Assembly: GCA_945910005.1 (NCBI GenBank)
Contig: OX246749.1
Coordinates: forward strand, 29,406,978 to 29,470,977
DNA: 64,000 nucleotides
Direction: 5' to 3'
DNA from: Isoperla grammatica
Lineage: Eukaryota > Arthropoda > Insecta > Plecoptera > Perlodidae
Below the pieces are notes generated by a model that ran no database searches, was not told the origin of the DNA, and saw only the letters and a list, made by a program, of their open reading frames with translations. Position numbers and translations under genes: made by a program. Positions 12,946-23,920 of the stretch are shown piece by piece (the stretch's first letter is position 1; every line of letters starts with the position of its first letter).

Positions 12946-15900
12946 TCACATTTTTTTAATTTTATAATGTCCATAAGCAAATGTAGTAACACCATCAGAG
13001 TTGATGTAACGTTTATCATCGTATGGAGAGAGGGTCTGCTTCCTTTGTTTGATTGTATATAGTTCATGATTTATACTTCTAATAGATACCATACCAGCAC
13101 TGTACATTTTTCGGAATAATAAACACTTTCTATAGTCATCGTGTCGAATATGATGTTTTAAAGTTGCTCTTACAATACCCTTACCCACTTTTTTATTATT
13201 ATCAGAGCCATTGGCTAAAATAGAATACATCTTAGCTCTCAAACCAACAAACTCTCGAACAGGCTCACCTTCCATTTCATCCTTGAATTTTCCCAGAACT
13301 TTCATGTTTTTATTACTAAAAAGTGTATGATCTTTAGGGAAATTAGACGTATCAAACAAATGTTCATCTGACTTCATGTCCTCGTAAAGATCTTTTGTTT
13401 CAATTTCGTAACACAGAGAGTCAGTATCAGTGAAAAGAAGCTGTGCTCGATTGCCATACTTATTTTTTGTGTAATTGTAGTGAAAGTCATACATTACAGC
13501 TTTACTTAAATCTAAAATACTAAAGCCTGCATATATTGGACGGTTTAAAATAAGAGTTTTCTTCTTACTATGCACAGCTACTAAGTTATTTTGAAACATT
13601 TTAAATCCTTCAAAGGCGGGAGAAGCCACAAGTTTTAACATTCTTCTTTTATTGTTCACCAGTGTAACATTGATTCGTTTACGCATATTTTCTATTAATT
13701 TGCCAAACAGACTGTTGACCATCAATTTGTATAGATTACGCTCGAAGGTGTTGTGAGCATTCTGACGTTTATTTGTGTTGAAATCTACATATGGCTTCAA
13801 CCAAGGGCTTTGGCTAAATTCAAGCACTTTATGAATTTTTAAGAGCTTCATACCTAATGACAGGTACTGCTTCAAATTTCTGTAGTGTATAATGTAGTTC
13901 TTTTTATTGTTTAAGTTTGGAGTCAACTTAGTGACTTTAGTATTCAACCTAATATCTAAATCATCTACAAGATTTTCACTGTATGGCGATATCATATTCT
14001 TCGAAATAGTAATTTTTTCTGGAGCTAGAGGATAATCGTTATGTATGTCATGTAACTCTACAGGATATTCCAAATCTACTTCTAATATGTAGCCGGTGTT
14101 TGAGTCGTTAGGTACATTCTCAAATGTAATATTTTCAATCTCACCTTTAGCCAACCATTTGAATCCACTTATGGGGAGATAATCAGACATGGCCACACCG
14201 TATAGATTGTTACAATCCCAATAAGTAATAAATTTGGATGGTTTATCAGAATCAAACCCCTCAACATATTTATTATTAGCTTCCGAGAATCGTTTAGATA
14301 TTGTAGATACACCCCCTCTTATTCCATTTTCAATAAACAAGTACATATTCGGGTCTGTAAACAATTCTAATTGAACACCAGTCATCTTCAAACAAGCATG
14401 GAATGTGAGACCAGAGCTGGTGTAATTGTGCGCTGGATCTAATCCGTAATTATCTAAACATAGTAATCTAAAATTTTCAAAAACATCAGCTAAAAGACAT
14501 ACATCAGTTTTTACGTATAAATCCTGATATTCACCAAGGTTTTTTATGTCGAAAGCTTTCCAAACATCGACTGCGTGTTTATAGTCAATATCACTTAAAT
14601 CTTCACCTGTAAGAACATTGTGAAAGAACTTTTGTGCTGGTAGATTAGTTTCAAGAAATTTTTCTTCAGAATCAAGATAATCATATGGGAACACTCCCTT
14701 ACGTAAAAGAAGATGAATTTTATCTTGATGAAAACATTTTTTAAGTGTTACAAACCGGTCAATTCCGTAACCAACAAGATTATTTACCAATGAATCTAGT
14801 GAATCGTTTAAAAACTGGTACGAGTCAATGAAACGAAGATTTGATACAGAAAAAGAGATGTACTTTTCAACGGTGTTGGGGATGACTGAAATTCTTCTGT
14901 TTTTAATTTTACCAAGTTTTTGCATTATTAGATGCGAGTCATATCCTCGTAGGTTATGAAAAACAACTGGTATATATTTCGCTTGTGTGTAAGCTAGATT
15001 ACATTTATTGTGGACGGCACCTCGATAAATACCATCTAAATGGTTGTGATCTCTTACTCGATCCAAGCCTAAAGCTTTGTTGCAAATATGACAAATAACA
15101 GCTTCTTTAAATGATTTTTTGTCATGATCTGTCATAACTATAGGGACTACCTTGGACATAATTTTACATAAGTTATCCTCTTCACTTAACATTGCATCTA
15201 AAAACTTGTCGACTGCTTGTGAACCCCGATAAACTACAGGTTGTTTTAAGGAGTTACCTTTAGAATCAACAATAACATAGGAAAATCCCGATGGTTCATG
15301 ATTTGTGACTTGAGTTGTGTGTGATATATCACTTGTTTGGTCGCAACCTAAGATCTTTCTAGAAATACACTCAAAATCAGCATATATAATGAATGGTACT
15401 TTCAATGAGAATTGAACATCTTTGAATTTTAAAATGTTGTCTTCTTCGGTGGGTAATTGAATTTTTTGTGGATCGTGTTGACTACATAATGTATGATGTT
15501 CCTCTCTTAGCTTTTGAGTAGTAAATCTATGTAGGCACAGATAACAGTAAAATGGTCTGTGTTCATGCTTTGTTAAAGAGTGTAAGAGTCGGTTGAAATC
15601 CTTAATGAGAAAGTAGTGTGAGTTGTTTTCATTCGATATGTACAATAAATTTACATGCTCTTCACAATGAACTTTTGTTATACGAACAGGAAATATGTCT
15701 TTATCATACCCAAAAACGTTTATAGAAATATTATTGTTTTTCTCAAAAATATCAAGTTTTGATATCTTTACTGGATAATCAATACCACTCATGTTAAGTT
15801 CAGATTCCAGATGTTCATATTTACTCACACGTTGCGAATCTTTAGTTTGTGGATAGAGATACGCGAGAACTGACCATAGAAAGCATTTATTGTCGCGATA

Positions 15901-16716
15901 ATTTTGTATGTTGATTATCGATTTAGATAATTTCAATTTTGATGGTAGAGGTATGTAGCTACTCCCTGCTAGAGGCGCGTATTGTACAACTTTTAATTCT
16001 AAATAGTAAACATGTTCTAGACCCCAATTACTACCATCCTTTTGAAAAGTACTTGATAAAGCATTAATTTTTTGAAATGCATCACTAAATTGATCATCAA
16101 AATCGTTTTCCTCAAGGAGTGTATAACACACGCTTCTAAAACAGGGAGACGTAAATTGAGGTTCACCTTCCATCTCCCGTGAAAACCGTACAAACATTGA
16201 TATGTACCATTTAACACCTTTAAACGTACTAAGATTTTTCAAAACCAACTCTTTGACCTTATCATTGTGGTTGTTTAAAAAAAGAAGCAGATCTCTCTCA
16301 TACATAGTGTTTTTAAACTTGTATGATTTGGCGACTCCATCGAAAGATTCATCACAGGAAACGTTATCAGCACATGGTCCGTTGTTAAAGCTGTCATCAT
16401 CAACTTCCATAGGTGTCACTTCCGGATTGGCGGTTTTGATTGCAGATTCGAGCTTATGTTGATGGACGTGTTTCAAATAATCATCTTTAATTGCGAACTC
16501 CTTTGTGCATAAAGCACATTGAAACAACATGGAGTGATCTCTCTTGACGTGATTTTTCAGGTTATCTTCACGTGTAAAAGAAGCAGGACACAATTTACAC
16601 TTGAAGGTTGTGGTGAGATTGTGGGCGACTCTCTTGTGACGTAGCAGTGCTCTTTTCCATTTGAAAGCTTCGTCACACACCTCACATACGTATGCACGAT
16701 TCCTGGTAGATTCCAT
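12946..16716 (-). CDS. Protein-primed family B DNA polymerase (left copy)
   Basis: 1,256 codons, one exon, apparently identical in protein sequence to the right copy at 18943-22713, where the domains are described in full. It carries N-terminal C2H2 fingers, a DFE exonuclease motif, an embedded zinc-binding module, and polymerase motifs DCNNLYG, KLMVNSLFGK and TDTDSL. It is transcribed outward from the palindrome centre, so its upstream region (16717-17811) is shared in mirror image with the other copy. All motifs needed for exonuclease and polymerase activity are intact and no stop interrupts the frame. By family knowledge it would copy a linear genome using a terminal protein as primer. No separate terminal-protein gene is visible, and in Polintons that function may lie in the polymerase's own N-terminal region. 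Confidence 0.93.
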   Translation of the reverse strand: MESTRNRAYVCEVCDEAFKWKRALLRHKRVAHNLTTTFKCKLCPASFTREDNLKNHVKRDHSMLFQCALCTKEFAIKDDYLKHVHQHKLESAIKTANPEVTPMEVDDDSFNNGPCADNVSCDESFDGVAKSYKFKNTMYERDLLLFLNNHNDKVKELVLKNLSTFKGVKWYISMFVRFSREMEGEPQFTSPCFRSVCYTLLEENDFDDQFSDAFQKINALSSTFQKDGSNWGLEHVYYLELKVVQYAPLAGSSYIPLPSKLKLSKSIINIQNYRDNKCFLWSVLAYLYPQTKDSQRVSKYEHLESELNMSGIDYPVKISKLDIFEKNNNISINVFGYDKDIFPVRITKVHCEEHVNLLYISNENNSHYFLIKDFNRLLHSLTKHEHRPFYCYLCLHRFTTQKLREEHHTLCSQHDPQKIQLPTEEDNILKFKDVQFSLKVPFIIYADFECISRKILGCDQTSDISHTTQVTNHEPSGFSYVIVDSKGNSLKQPVVYRGSQAVDKFLDAMLSEEDNLCKIMSKVVPIVMTDHDKKSFKEAVICHICNKALGLDRVRDHNHLDGIYRGAVHNKCNLAYTQAKYIPVVFHNLRGYDSHLIMQKLGKIKNRRISVIPNTVEKYISFSVSNLRFIDSYQFLNDSLDSLVNNLVGYGIDRFVTLKKCFHQDKIHLLLRKGVFPYDYLDSEEKFLETNLPAQKFFHNVLTGEDLSDIDYKHAVDVWKAFDIKNLGEYQDLYVKTDVCLLADVFENFRLLCLDNYGLDPAHNYTSSGLTFHACLKMTGVQLELFTDPNMYLFIENGIRGGVSTISKRFSEANNKYVEGFDSDKPSKFITYWDCNNLYGVAMSDYLPISGFKWLAKGEIENITFENVPNDSNTGYILEVDLEYPVELHDIHNDYPLAPEKITISKNMISPYSENLVDDLDIRLNTKVTKLTPNLNNKKNYIIHYRNLKQYLSLGMKLLKIHKVLEFSQSPWLKPYVDFNTNKRQNAHNTFERNLYKLMVNSLFGKLIENMRKRINVTLVNNKRRMLKLVASPAFEGFKMFQNNLVAVHSKKKTLILNRPIYAGFSILDLSKAVMYDFHYNYTKNKYGNRAQLLFTDTDSLCYEIETKDLYEDMKSDEHLFDTSNFPKDHTLFSNKNMKVLGKFKDEMEGEPVREFVGLRAKMYSILANGSDNNKKVGKGIVRATLKHHIRHDDYRKCLLFRKMYSAGMVSIRSINHELYTIKQRKQTLSPYDDKRYINSDGVTTFAYGHYKIKKM

Positions 16717-16733
16717 CTCGTTGTACTTTCAAA

Positions 16734-16823
16734 CTATATTAACAAGAGAGATGGATTAAGTTTTTGTTTAAGGTTTACAATTATCGCTAAACAATATGAC
16801 ATATAAAAATTAACTATATTTAC
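16734..16823 (-). other. Possible 5' UTR intron, left polymerase gene
   Basis: Mirror of the candidate intron at 18836-18925, with donor CAAG|GTAAAT and acceptor TTAATATAG|TTTG. Inference from splice-site consensus only. Confidence 0.35.
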
Positions 16824-17811
16824 CTTGATTGGTAATAGAATGGTGTTTTCAGCTTGATAATGTATCGGCCGTAATGGGTGCAGAAGTGATCAGTTTTAGA
16901 TATTCACTCTGTATTCATAAAAAAGAGGAACGAGTATGGATAAACGTAAACATATGTCCCGTCTTGATTGTTTATCTTGAAATGTTTACAGTATGATAGT
17001 ACAAAAATAGTCAACTAAAGAGGTCTCTTGTAGTTAACCCTTCAATAGATTGTTAATGACTGAGCCGATCCTCAGTTTGATGGCCTATTTAAATTAAATG
17101 AGCAACAGAGCGCGGACCGCGTAGAAAACGATTAAAAAGAAACGACGCGCTCCAAGCGGACAAAGCAGGAAGCTCACCGCTAAGATGAGGTTCTTACGAT
17201 TGTTGAGTTAAACATAGGAACTTTACAATCTTCCAAATTAAATAAAGAATTAACTGTTAAATAAAATAGCATTACGATCAATATCCTATATTAAATTGTA
17301 AAGAAATCTAGACGATAGTGATAGTGTGAGCTGGAGTGGTTATCTAATAACTAAACACTTGCTCCACGCAAGGCTATCAACTTCCTGCGTGTGTATACAT
17401 ACCAGTAGTAGAGTAGGTTAGTATTACTTATTATTCACTTCATGGGTATTAGGATGCATACTCGCGAAGATAATATTATGGCTGTGAGCTGACAGAACTC
17501 GATGCGTAGTCAACACTTGAGTGAAGCGTATTATTTCATTTTTGTCAATTTTTTGTTTTTTTTTTTACAATAATTAAACCATTTGTAAATACTATTTGTA
17601 AACATTGTTAATTTAAATGCATGGTTATGATTAACTGCTTTCCATAACGTAGAACGCGTCTGTAAGTAAGGTCCCCTCACACAAGTGTGCGTGTGTGAGA
17701 GAGAGAGAGAGACAGACAGACAGAGAGAGCGACTAACATCTGATGCGACAAGATTGAACTTGCATTACTTCCTCCAAACGCACGTGTGCTCAAGGTCAAC
17801 AACACCACATG

Positions 17812-17847
17812 TTATGTCTGGTGTTATCTAGTCTATGAATTTCGCTG
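17812..17847. other. 36-bp asymmetric centre of the palindrome
   Basis: The only part of the element present once. It is bordered on both sides by the self-complementary tetramer CATG (17808-17811 and 17848-17851), after which perfect inverted symmetry begins. TCAAGGTCA half-sites flank it at 17790-17798 and, inverted, 17861-17869. Confidence 0.95.
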
Positions 17848-18835
17848 CATGTGGTGTTGTTGACCTTGAGCACACGTGCGTTTGGAGGAAGTAATGCAAG
17901 TTCAATCTTGTCGCATCAGATGTTAGTCGCTCTCTCTGTCTGTCTGTCTCTCTCTCTCTCTCACACACGCACACTTGTGTGAGGGGACCTTACTTACAGA
18001 CGCGTTCTACGTTATGGAAAGCAGTTAATCATAACCATGCATTTAAATTAACAATGTTTACAAATAGTATTTACAAATGGTTTAATTATTGTAAAAAAAA
18101 AAACAAAAAATTGACAAAAATGAAATAATACGCTTCACTCAAGTGTTGACTACGCATCGAGTTCTGTCAGCTCACAGCCATAATATTATCTTCGCGAGTA
18201 TGCATCCTAATACCCATGAAGTGAATAATAAGTAATACTAACCTACTCTACTACTGGTATGTATACACACGCAGGAAGTTGATAGCCTTGCGTGGAGCAA
18301 GTGTTTAGTTATTAGATAACCACTCCAGCTCACACTATCACTATCGTCTAGATTTCTTTACAATTTAATATAGGATATTGATCGTAATGCTATTTTATTT
18401 AACAGTTAATTCTTTATTTAATTTGGAAGATTGTAAAGTTCCTATGTTTAACTCAACAATCGTAAGAACCTCATCTTAGCGGTGAGCTTCCTGCTTTGTC
18501 CGCTTGGAGCGCGTCGTTTCTTTTTAATCGTTTTCTACGCGGTCCGCGCTCTGTTGCTCATTTAATTTAAATAGGCCATCAAACTGAGGATCGGCTCAGT
18601 CATTAACAATCTATTGAAGGGTTAACTACAAGAGACCTCTTTAGTTGACTATTTTTGTACTATCATACTGTAAACATTTCAAGATAAACAATCAAGACGG
18701 GACATATGTTTACGTTTATCCATACTCGTTCCTCTTTTTTATGAATACAGAGTGAATATCTAAAACTGATCACTTCTGCACCCATTACGGCCGATACATT
18801 ATCAAGCTGAAAACACCATTCTATTACCAATCAAG

Positions 18836-18925
18836 GTAAATATAGTTAATTTTTATATGTCATATTGTTTAGCGATAATTGTAAACCTTAAACAAAAACT
18901 TAATCCATCTCTCTTGTTAATATAG
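18836..18925 (+). other. Possible 5' UTR intron, right polymerase gene
   Basis: CAAG|GTAAAT at 18836 and a pyrimidine-containing acceptor ending TTAATATAG at 18925 would remove 90 bp and join 17 bp of leader to the ATG at 18943. Plausible by consensus; RNA evidence is needed. Confidence 0.35.
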
Positions 18926-18942
18926 TTTGAAAGTACAACGAG

Positions 18943-21900
18943 ATGGAATCTACCAGGAATCGTGCATACGTATGTGAGGTGTGTGACGAAGCTTTCAAAT
19001 GGAAAAGAGCACTGCTACGTCACAAGAGAGTCGCCCACAATCTCACCACAACCTTCAAGTGTAAATTGTGTCCTGCTTCTTTTACACGTGAAGATAACCT
19101 GAAAAATCACGTCAAGAGAGATCACTCCATGTTGTTTCAATGTGCTTTATGCACAAAGGAGTTCGCAATTAAAGATGATTATTTGAAACACGTCCATCAA
19201 CATAAGCTCGAATCTGCAATCAAAACCGCCAATCCGGAAGTGACACCTATGGAAGTTGATGATGACAGCTTTAACAACGGACCATGTGCTGATAACGTTT
19301 CCTGTGATGAATCTTTCGATGGAGTCGCCAAATCATACAAGTTTAAAAACACTATGTATGAGAGAGATCTGCTTCTTTTTTTAAACAACCACAATGATAA
19401 GGTCAAAGAGTTGGTTTTGAAAAATCTTAGTACGTTTAAAGGTGTTAAATGGTACATATCAATGTTTGTACGGTTTTCACGGGAGATGGAAGGTGAACCT
19501 CAATTTACGTCTCCCTGTTTTAGAAGCGTGTGTTATACACTCCTTGAGGAAAACGATTTTGATGATCAATTTAGTGATGCATTTCAAAAAATTAATGCTT
19601 TATCAAGTACTTTTCAAAAGGATGGTAGTAATTGGGGTCTAGAACATGTTTACTATTTAGAATTAAAAGTTGTACAATACGCGCCTCTAGCAGGGAGTAG
19701 CTACATACCTCTACCATCAAAATTGAAATTATCTAAATCGATAATCAACATACAAAATTATCGCGACAATAAATGCTTTCTATGGTCAGTTCTCGCGTAT
19801 CTCTATCCACAAACTAAAGATTCGCAACGTGTGAGTAAATATGAACATCTGGAATCTGAACTTAACATGAGTGGTATTGATTATCCAGTAAAGATATCAA
19901 AACTTGATATTTTTGAGAAAAACAATAATATTTCTATAAACGTTTTTGGGTATGATAAAGACATATTTCCTGTTCGTATAACAAAAGTTCATTGTGAAGA
20001 GCATGTAAATTTATTGTACATATCGAATGAAAACAACTCACACTACTTTCTCATTAAGGATTTCAACCGACTCTTACACTCTTTAACAAAGCATGAACAC
20101 AGACCATTTTACTGTTATCTGTGCCTACATAGATTTACTACTCAAAAGCTAAGAGAGGAACATCATACATTATGTAGTCAACACGATCCACAAAAAATTC
20201 AATTACCCACCGAAGAAGACAACATTTTAAAATTCAAAGATGTTCAATTCTCATTGAAAGTACCATTCATTATATATGCTGATTTTGAGTGTATTTCTAG
20301 AAAGATCTTAGGTTGCGACCAAACAAGTGATATATCACACACAACTCAAGTCACAAATCATGAACCATCGGGATTTTCCTATGTTATTGTTGATTCTAAA
20401 GGTAACTCCTTAAAACAACCTGTAGTTTATCGGGGTTCACAAGCAGTCGACAAGTTTTTAGATGCAATGTTAAGTGAAGAGGATAACTTATGTAAAATTA
20501 TGTCCAAGGTAGTCCCTATAGTTATGACAGATCATGACAAAAAATCATTTAAAGAAGCTGTTATTTGTCATATTTGCAACAAAGCTTTAGGCTTGGATCG
20601 AGTAAGAGATCACAACCATTTAGATGGTATTTATCGAGGTGCCGTCCACAATAAATGTAATCTAGCTTACACACAAGCGAAATATATACCAGTTGTTTTT
20701 CATAACCTACGAGGATATGACTCGCATCTAATAATGCAAAAACTTGGTAAAATTAAAAACAGAAGAATTTCAGTCATCCCCAACACCGTTGAAAAGTACA
20801 TCTCTTTTTCTGTATCAAATCTTCGTTTCATTGACTCGTACCAGTTTTTAAACGATTCACTAGATTCATTGGTAAATAATCTTGTTGGTTACGGAATTGA
20901 CCGGTTTGTAACACTTAAAAAATGTTTTCATCAAGATAAAATTCATCTTCTTTTACGTAAGGGAGTGTTCCCATATGATTATCTTGATTCTGAAGAAAAA
21001 TTTCTTGAAACTAATCTACCAGCACAAAAGTTCTTTCACAATGTTCTTACAGGTGAAGATTTAAGTGATATTGACTATAAACACGCAGTCGATGTTTGGA
21101 AAGCTTTCGACATAAAAAACCTTGGTGAATATCAGGATTTATACGTAAAAACTGATGTATGTCTTTTAGCTGATGTTTTTGAAAATTTTAGATTACTATG
21201 TTTAGATAATTACGGATTAGATCCAGCGCACAATTACACCAGCTCTGGTCTCACATTCCATGCTTGTTTGAAGATGACTGGTGTTCAATTAGAATTGTTT
21301 ACAGACCCGAATATGTACTTGTTTATTGAAAATGGAATAAGAGGGGGTGTATCTACAATATCTAAACGATTCTCGGAAGCTAATAATAAATATGTTGAGG
21401 GGTTTGATTCTGATAAACCATCCAAATTTATTACTTATTGGGATTGTAACAATCTATACGGTGTGGCCATGTCTGATTATCTCCCCATAAGTGGATTCAA
21501 ATGGTTGGCTAAAGGTGAGATTGAAAATATTACATTTGAGAATGTACCTAACGACTCAAACACCGGCTACATATTAGAAGTAGATTTGGAATATCCTGTA
21601 GAGTTACATGACATACATAACGATTATCCTCTAGCTCCAGAAAAAATTACTATTTCGAAGAATATGATATCGCCATACAGTGAAAATCTTGTAGATGATT
21701 TAGATATTAGGTTGAATACTAAAGTCACTAAGTTGACTCCAAACTTAAACAATAAAAAGAACTACATTATACACTACAGAAATTTGAAGCAGTACCTGTC
21801 ATTAGGTATGAAGCTCTTAAAAATTCATAAAGTGCTTGAATTTAGCCAAAGCCCTTGGTTGAAGCCATATGTAGATTTCAACACAAATAAACGTCAGAAT

Positions 21901-22713
21901 GCTCACAACACCTTCGAGCGTAATCTATACAAATTGATGGTCAACAGTCTGTTTGGCAAATTAATAGAAAATATGCGTAAACGAATCAATGTTACACTGG
22001 TGAACAATAAAAGAAGAATGTTAAAACTTGTGGCTTCTCCCGCCTTTGAAGGATTTAAAATGTTTCAAAATAACTTAGTAGCTGTGCATAGTAAGAAGAA
22101 AACTCTTATTTTAAACCGTCCAATATATGCAGGCTTTAGTATTTTAGATTTAAGTAAAGCTGTAATGTATGACTTTCACTACAATTACACAAAAAATAAG
22201 TATGGCAATCGAGCACAGCTTCTTTTCACTGATACTGACTCTCTGTGTTACGAAATTGAAACAAAAGATCTTTACGAGGACATGAAGTCAGATGAACATT
22301 TGTTTGATACGTCTAATTTCCCTAAAGATCATACACTTTTTAGTAATAAAAACATGAAAGTTCTGGGAAAATTCAAGGATGAAATGGAAGGTGAGCCTGT
22401 TCGAGAGTTTGTTGGTTTGAGAGCTAAGATGTATTCTATTTTAGCCAATGGCTCTGATAATAATAAAAAAGTGGGTAAGGGTATTGTAAGAGCAACTTTA
22501 AAACATCATATTCGACACGATGACTATAGAAAGTGTTTATTATTCCGAAAAATGTACAGTGCTGGTATGGTATCTATTAGAAGTATAAATCATGAACTAT
22601 ATACAATCAAACAAAGGAAGCAGACCCTCTCTCCATACGATGATAAACGTTACATCAACTCTGATGGTGTTACTACATTTGCTTATGGACATTATAAAAT
22701 TAAAAAAATGTGA
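18943..22713 (+). CDS. Protein-primed family B DNA polymerase (right copy)
   Basis: 1,256 codons; the ATG has G at +4 and precedes the first zinc finger directly. Three C2H2 fingers lie at about 11-32 (C11, C14, H27, H32), 40-61 and 67-87. A conserved FLWSVLAYLYP segment is at 279-289 and a further CxxC...HH...C finger at 391-411. ExoI is YADFE (D447, E449). A CxxC-RDHNH-RGAVHNKC module (542-572) resembles the zinc fold of endonuclease VII/HNH proteins. ExoII is FHNLRGYDSH (586-595) and ExoIII YVKTD (734-738). An RGGVSTISKRF stretch is at 800-810. Polymerase motif A is DCNNLYG (D834), motif B KLMVNSLFGK (997-1006), and motif C TDTDS (D1097, D1099). A FVGLRAKMYS stretch (1156-1165) precedes a DDKRY...DGV...AYGHY tail. 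This is the pPolB type found in Polintons, adintovirus-like elements and adenoviruses. The frame is fully intact and nothing catalytic is missing, so the enzyme could be functional. Confidence 0.95.
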   Translation: MESTRNRAYVCEVCDEAFKWKRALLRHKRVAHNLTTTFKCKLCPASFTREDNLKNHVKRDHSMLFQCALCTKEFAIKDDYLKHVHQHKLESAIKTANPEVTPMEVDDDSFNNGPCADNVSCDESFDGVAKSYKFKNTMYERDLLLFLNNHNDKVKELVLKNLSTFKGVKWYISMFVRFSREMEGEPQFTSPCFRSVCYTLLEENDFDDQFSDAFQKINALSSTFQKDGSNWGLEHVYYLELKVVQYAPLAGSSYIPLPSKLKLSKSIINIQNYRDNKCFLWSVLAYLYPQTKDSQRVSKYEHLESELNMSGIDYPVKISKLDIFEKNNNISINVFGYDKDIFPVRITKVHCEEHVNLLYISNENNSHYFLIKDFNRLLHSLTKHEHRPFYCYLCLHRFTTQKLREEHHTLCSQHDPQKIQLPTEEDNILKFKDVQFSLKVPFIIYADFECISRKILGCDQTSDISHTTQVTNHEPSGFSYVIVDSKGNSLKQPVVYRGSQAVDKFLDAMLSEEDNLCKIMSKVVPIVMTDHDKKSFKEAVICHICNKALGLDRVRDHNHLDGIYRGAVHNKCNLAYTQAKYIPVVFHNLRGYDSHLIMQKLGKIKNRRISVIPNTVEKYISFSVSNLRFIDSYQFLNDSLDSLVNNLVGYGIDRFVTLKKCFHQDKIHLLLRKGVFPYDYLDSEEKFLETNLPAQKFFHNVLTGEDLSDIDYKHAVDVWKAFDIKNLGEYQDLYVKTDVCLLADVFENFRLLCLDNYGLDPAHNYTSSGLTFHACLKMTGVQLELFTDPNMYLFIENGIRGGVSTISKRFSEANNKYVEGFDSDKPSKFITYWDCNNLYGVAMSDYLPISGFKWLAKGEIENITFENVPNDSNTGYILEVDLEYPVELHDIHNDYPLAPEKITISKNMISPYSENLVDDLDIRLNTKVTKLTPNLNNKKNYIIHYRNLKQYLSLGMKLLKIHKVLEFSQSPWLKPYVDFNTNKRQNAHNTFERNLYKLMVNSLFGKLIENMRKRINVTLVNNKRRMLKLVASPAFEGFKMFQNNLVAVHSKKKTLILNRPIYAGFSILDLSKAVMYDFHYNYTKNKYGNRAQLLFTDTDSLCYEIETKDLYEDMKSDEHLFDTSNFPKDHTLFSNKNMKVLGKFKDEMEGEPVREFVGLRAKMYSILANGSDNNKKVGKGIVRATLKHHIRHDDYRKCLLFRKMYSAGMVSIRSINHELYTIKQRKQTLSPYDDKRYINSDGVTTFAYGHYKIKKM

Positions 22714-22870
22714 TTGTAAAGTATATGTAATGTAAATATATCTGGAGGTGATTCGCACTAAAGTTCGAATTAGAGACTGGAATATCTGGCTCTAGTGTGA
22801 TTCACCATCTGGTTTACATATACTATTTGTTTGGCTTTTTATGTGTAACATTAAATCTGCATTACATTAT

Positions 22871-22876
22871 AATAAA
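22871..22876 (+). terminator. Polyadenylation signal of right polymerase gene
   Basis: AATAAA about 158 bp after the stop codon in an AT-rich 3' region; mirrored at 12783-12788. Confidence 0.5.
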
Positions 22877-23370
22877 AGAATATCATCTACGTTTGTGTAC
22901 TTCTCTCTTATTTAAATCCTTTCCATCTCAACATATCCTATATAGAACTTGAATAACTTAATGTACTATAGATAACATTCACGATAAATCTATGTGCCAC
23001 TGTAACCCTCAAATAGACAAAATAACAAGCTAGTTAAAAACCGATTCTATTTAAGTTGATGCAAGTATGAAGTAAAATAAAATAAATTAACAATTTTGAT
23101 ATGACATAAGTAGAGATATGTGTTTTAGCATTGATTGATTTTACATTTGGCATGAATTTTTCTATTTTATTATTAATTGATTCTATGCCTCAGAGATTGG
23201 AGGGCCAACCACTTCCTGGCTCGATTTTGGAAACAGGTGTGTGAGATTATATATTTTAAAAAGAAATTAGCATTTTGTAGTGTTTTCAAAACTTTCACTG
23301 ATTTCAGTTCACCAGTACAGTATCTAAAATCAACGTCACAAAAAAAAACGTGTCTCTAGACGCAAGCATA

Positions 23371-23424
23371 CCACATGATGATAAGCATCATAGCAACTAT
23401 GATGGTGTCACTATTTATACTTTG
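23371..23424 (+). pseudogene. Relic of a second polymerase C-terminus (right arm)
   Basis: The plus-strand translation from 23371 reads PHDDKHHSNYDGVTIY, clearly related to the last residues of the intact polymerase just upstream (PYDDKRYINSDGVTTF, 1231-1246). Codon alignment is gap-free for 16 codons and about three quarters of bases agree. Upstream the resemblance fades near an A-run, where the frame changes. It is a diverged paralogue fragment, not a copy of the adjacent gene, so an ancestor of this arm carried two related polymerase 3' ends or suffered a tandem duplication. Confidence 0.6.
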
Positions 23425-23850
23425 AAGACAATTAGTTGCATCATGGTATTAACAACTAAGAACTTTCATTGTTATAAAATTTTAAAAAATTTGAAATATA
23501 TTTAAAAACAAATACTAGGTGAGTCTATTTTTGTTGATTTGTATACATGCAAAAAAATGTACATTTTAATGTGTAAATCAAAGAACAACGGGATGCGTAA
23601 TATCCTCGGTTCGAGTGGTTTACATGAAATAACATTGGTAATATATTGTCACTGACATACTGTTAGTTTAAACAGGATATTAAAAATAGCAAGGAAACGA
23701 AAAGTGATTGGTTTATTTAAAAAAATGCGTTATATGGTATATACACAATCACACGAACACACAAACAATAGTCTTGTAGTCTGATATAGCTCTTTTGAGT
23801 CTATTAAGAAGGTAGGGTTCACGATCCCTCGGCAGAGCTGTGGGTGGAAC

Positions 23851-23854
<4 letters not shown>

Positions 23855-23917
<63 letters not shown>
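23855..23917. repeat. (CT)n microsatellite, right arm
   Basis: Mirror of the (GA)n at 11742-11804 with the same length. Confidence 0.95.

Positions 23918-23920
<3 letters not shown>

Noticed and set aside
16017..19642. Small frames of 66 and 86 codons overlapping the polymerase genes
   Set aside because: Shadows in other frames of the polymerase coding sequence, mirrored in both copies.
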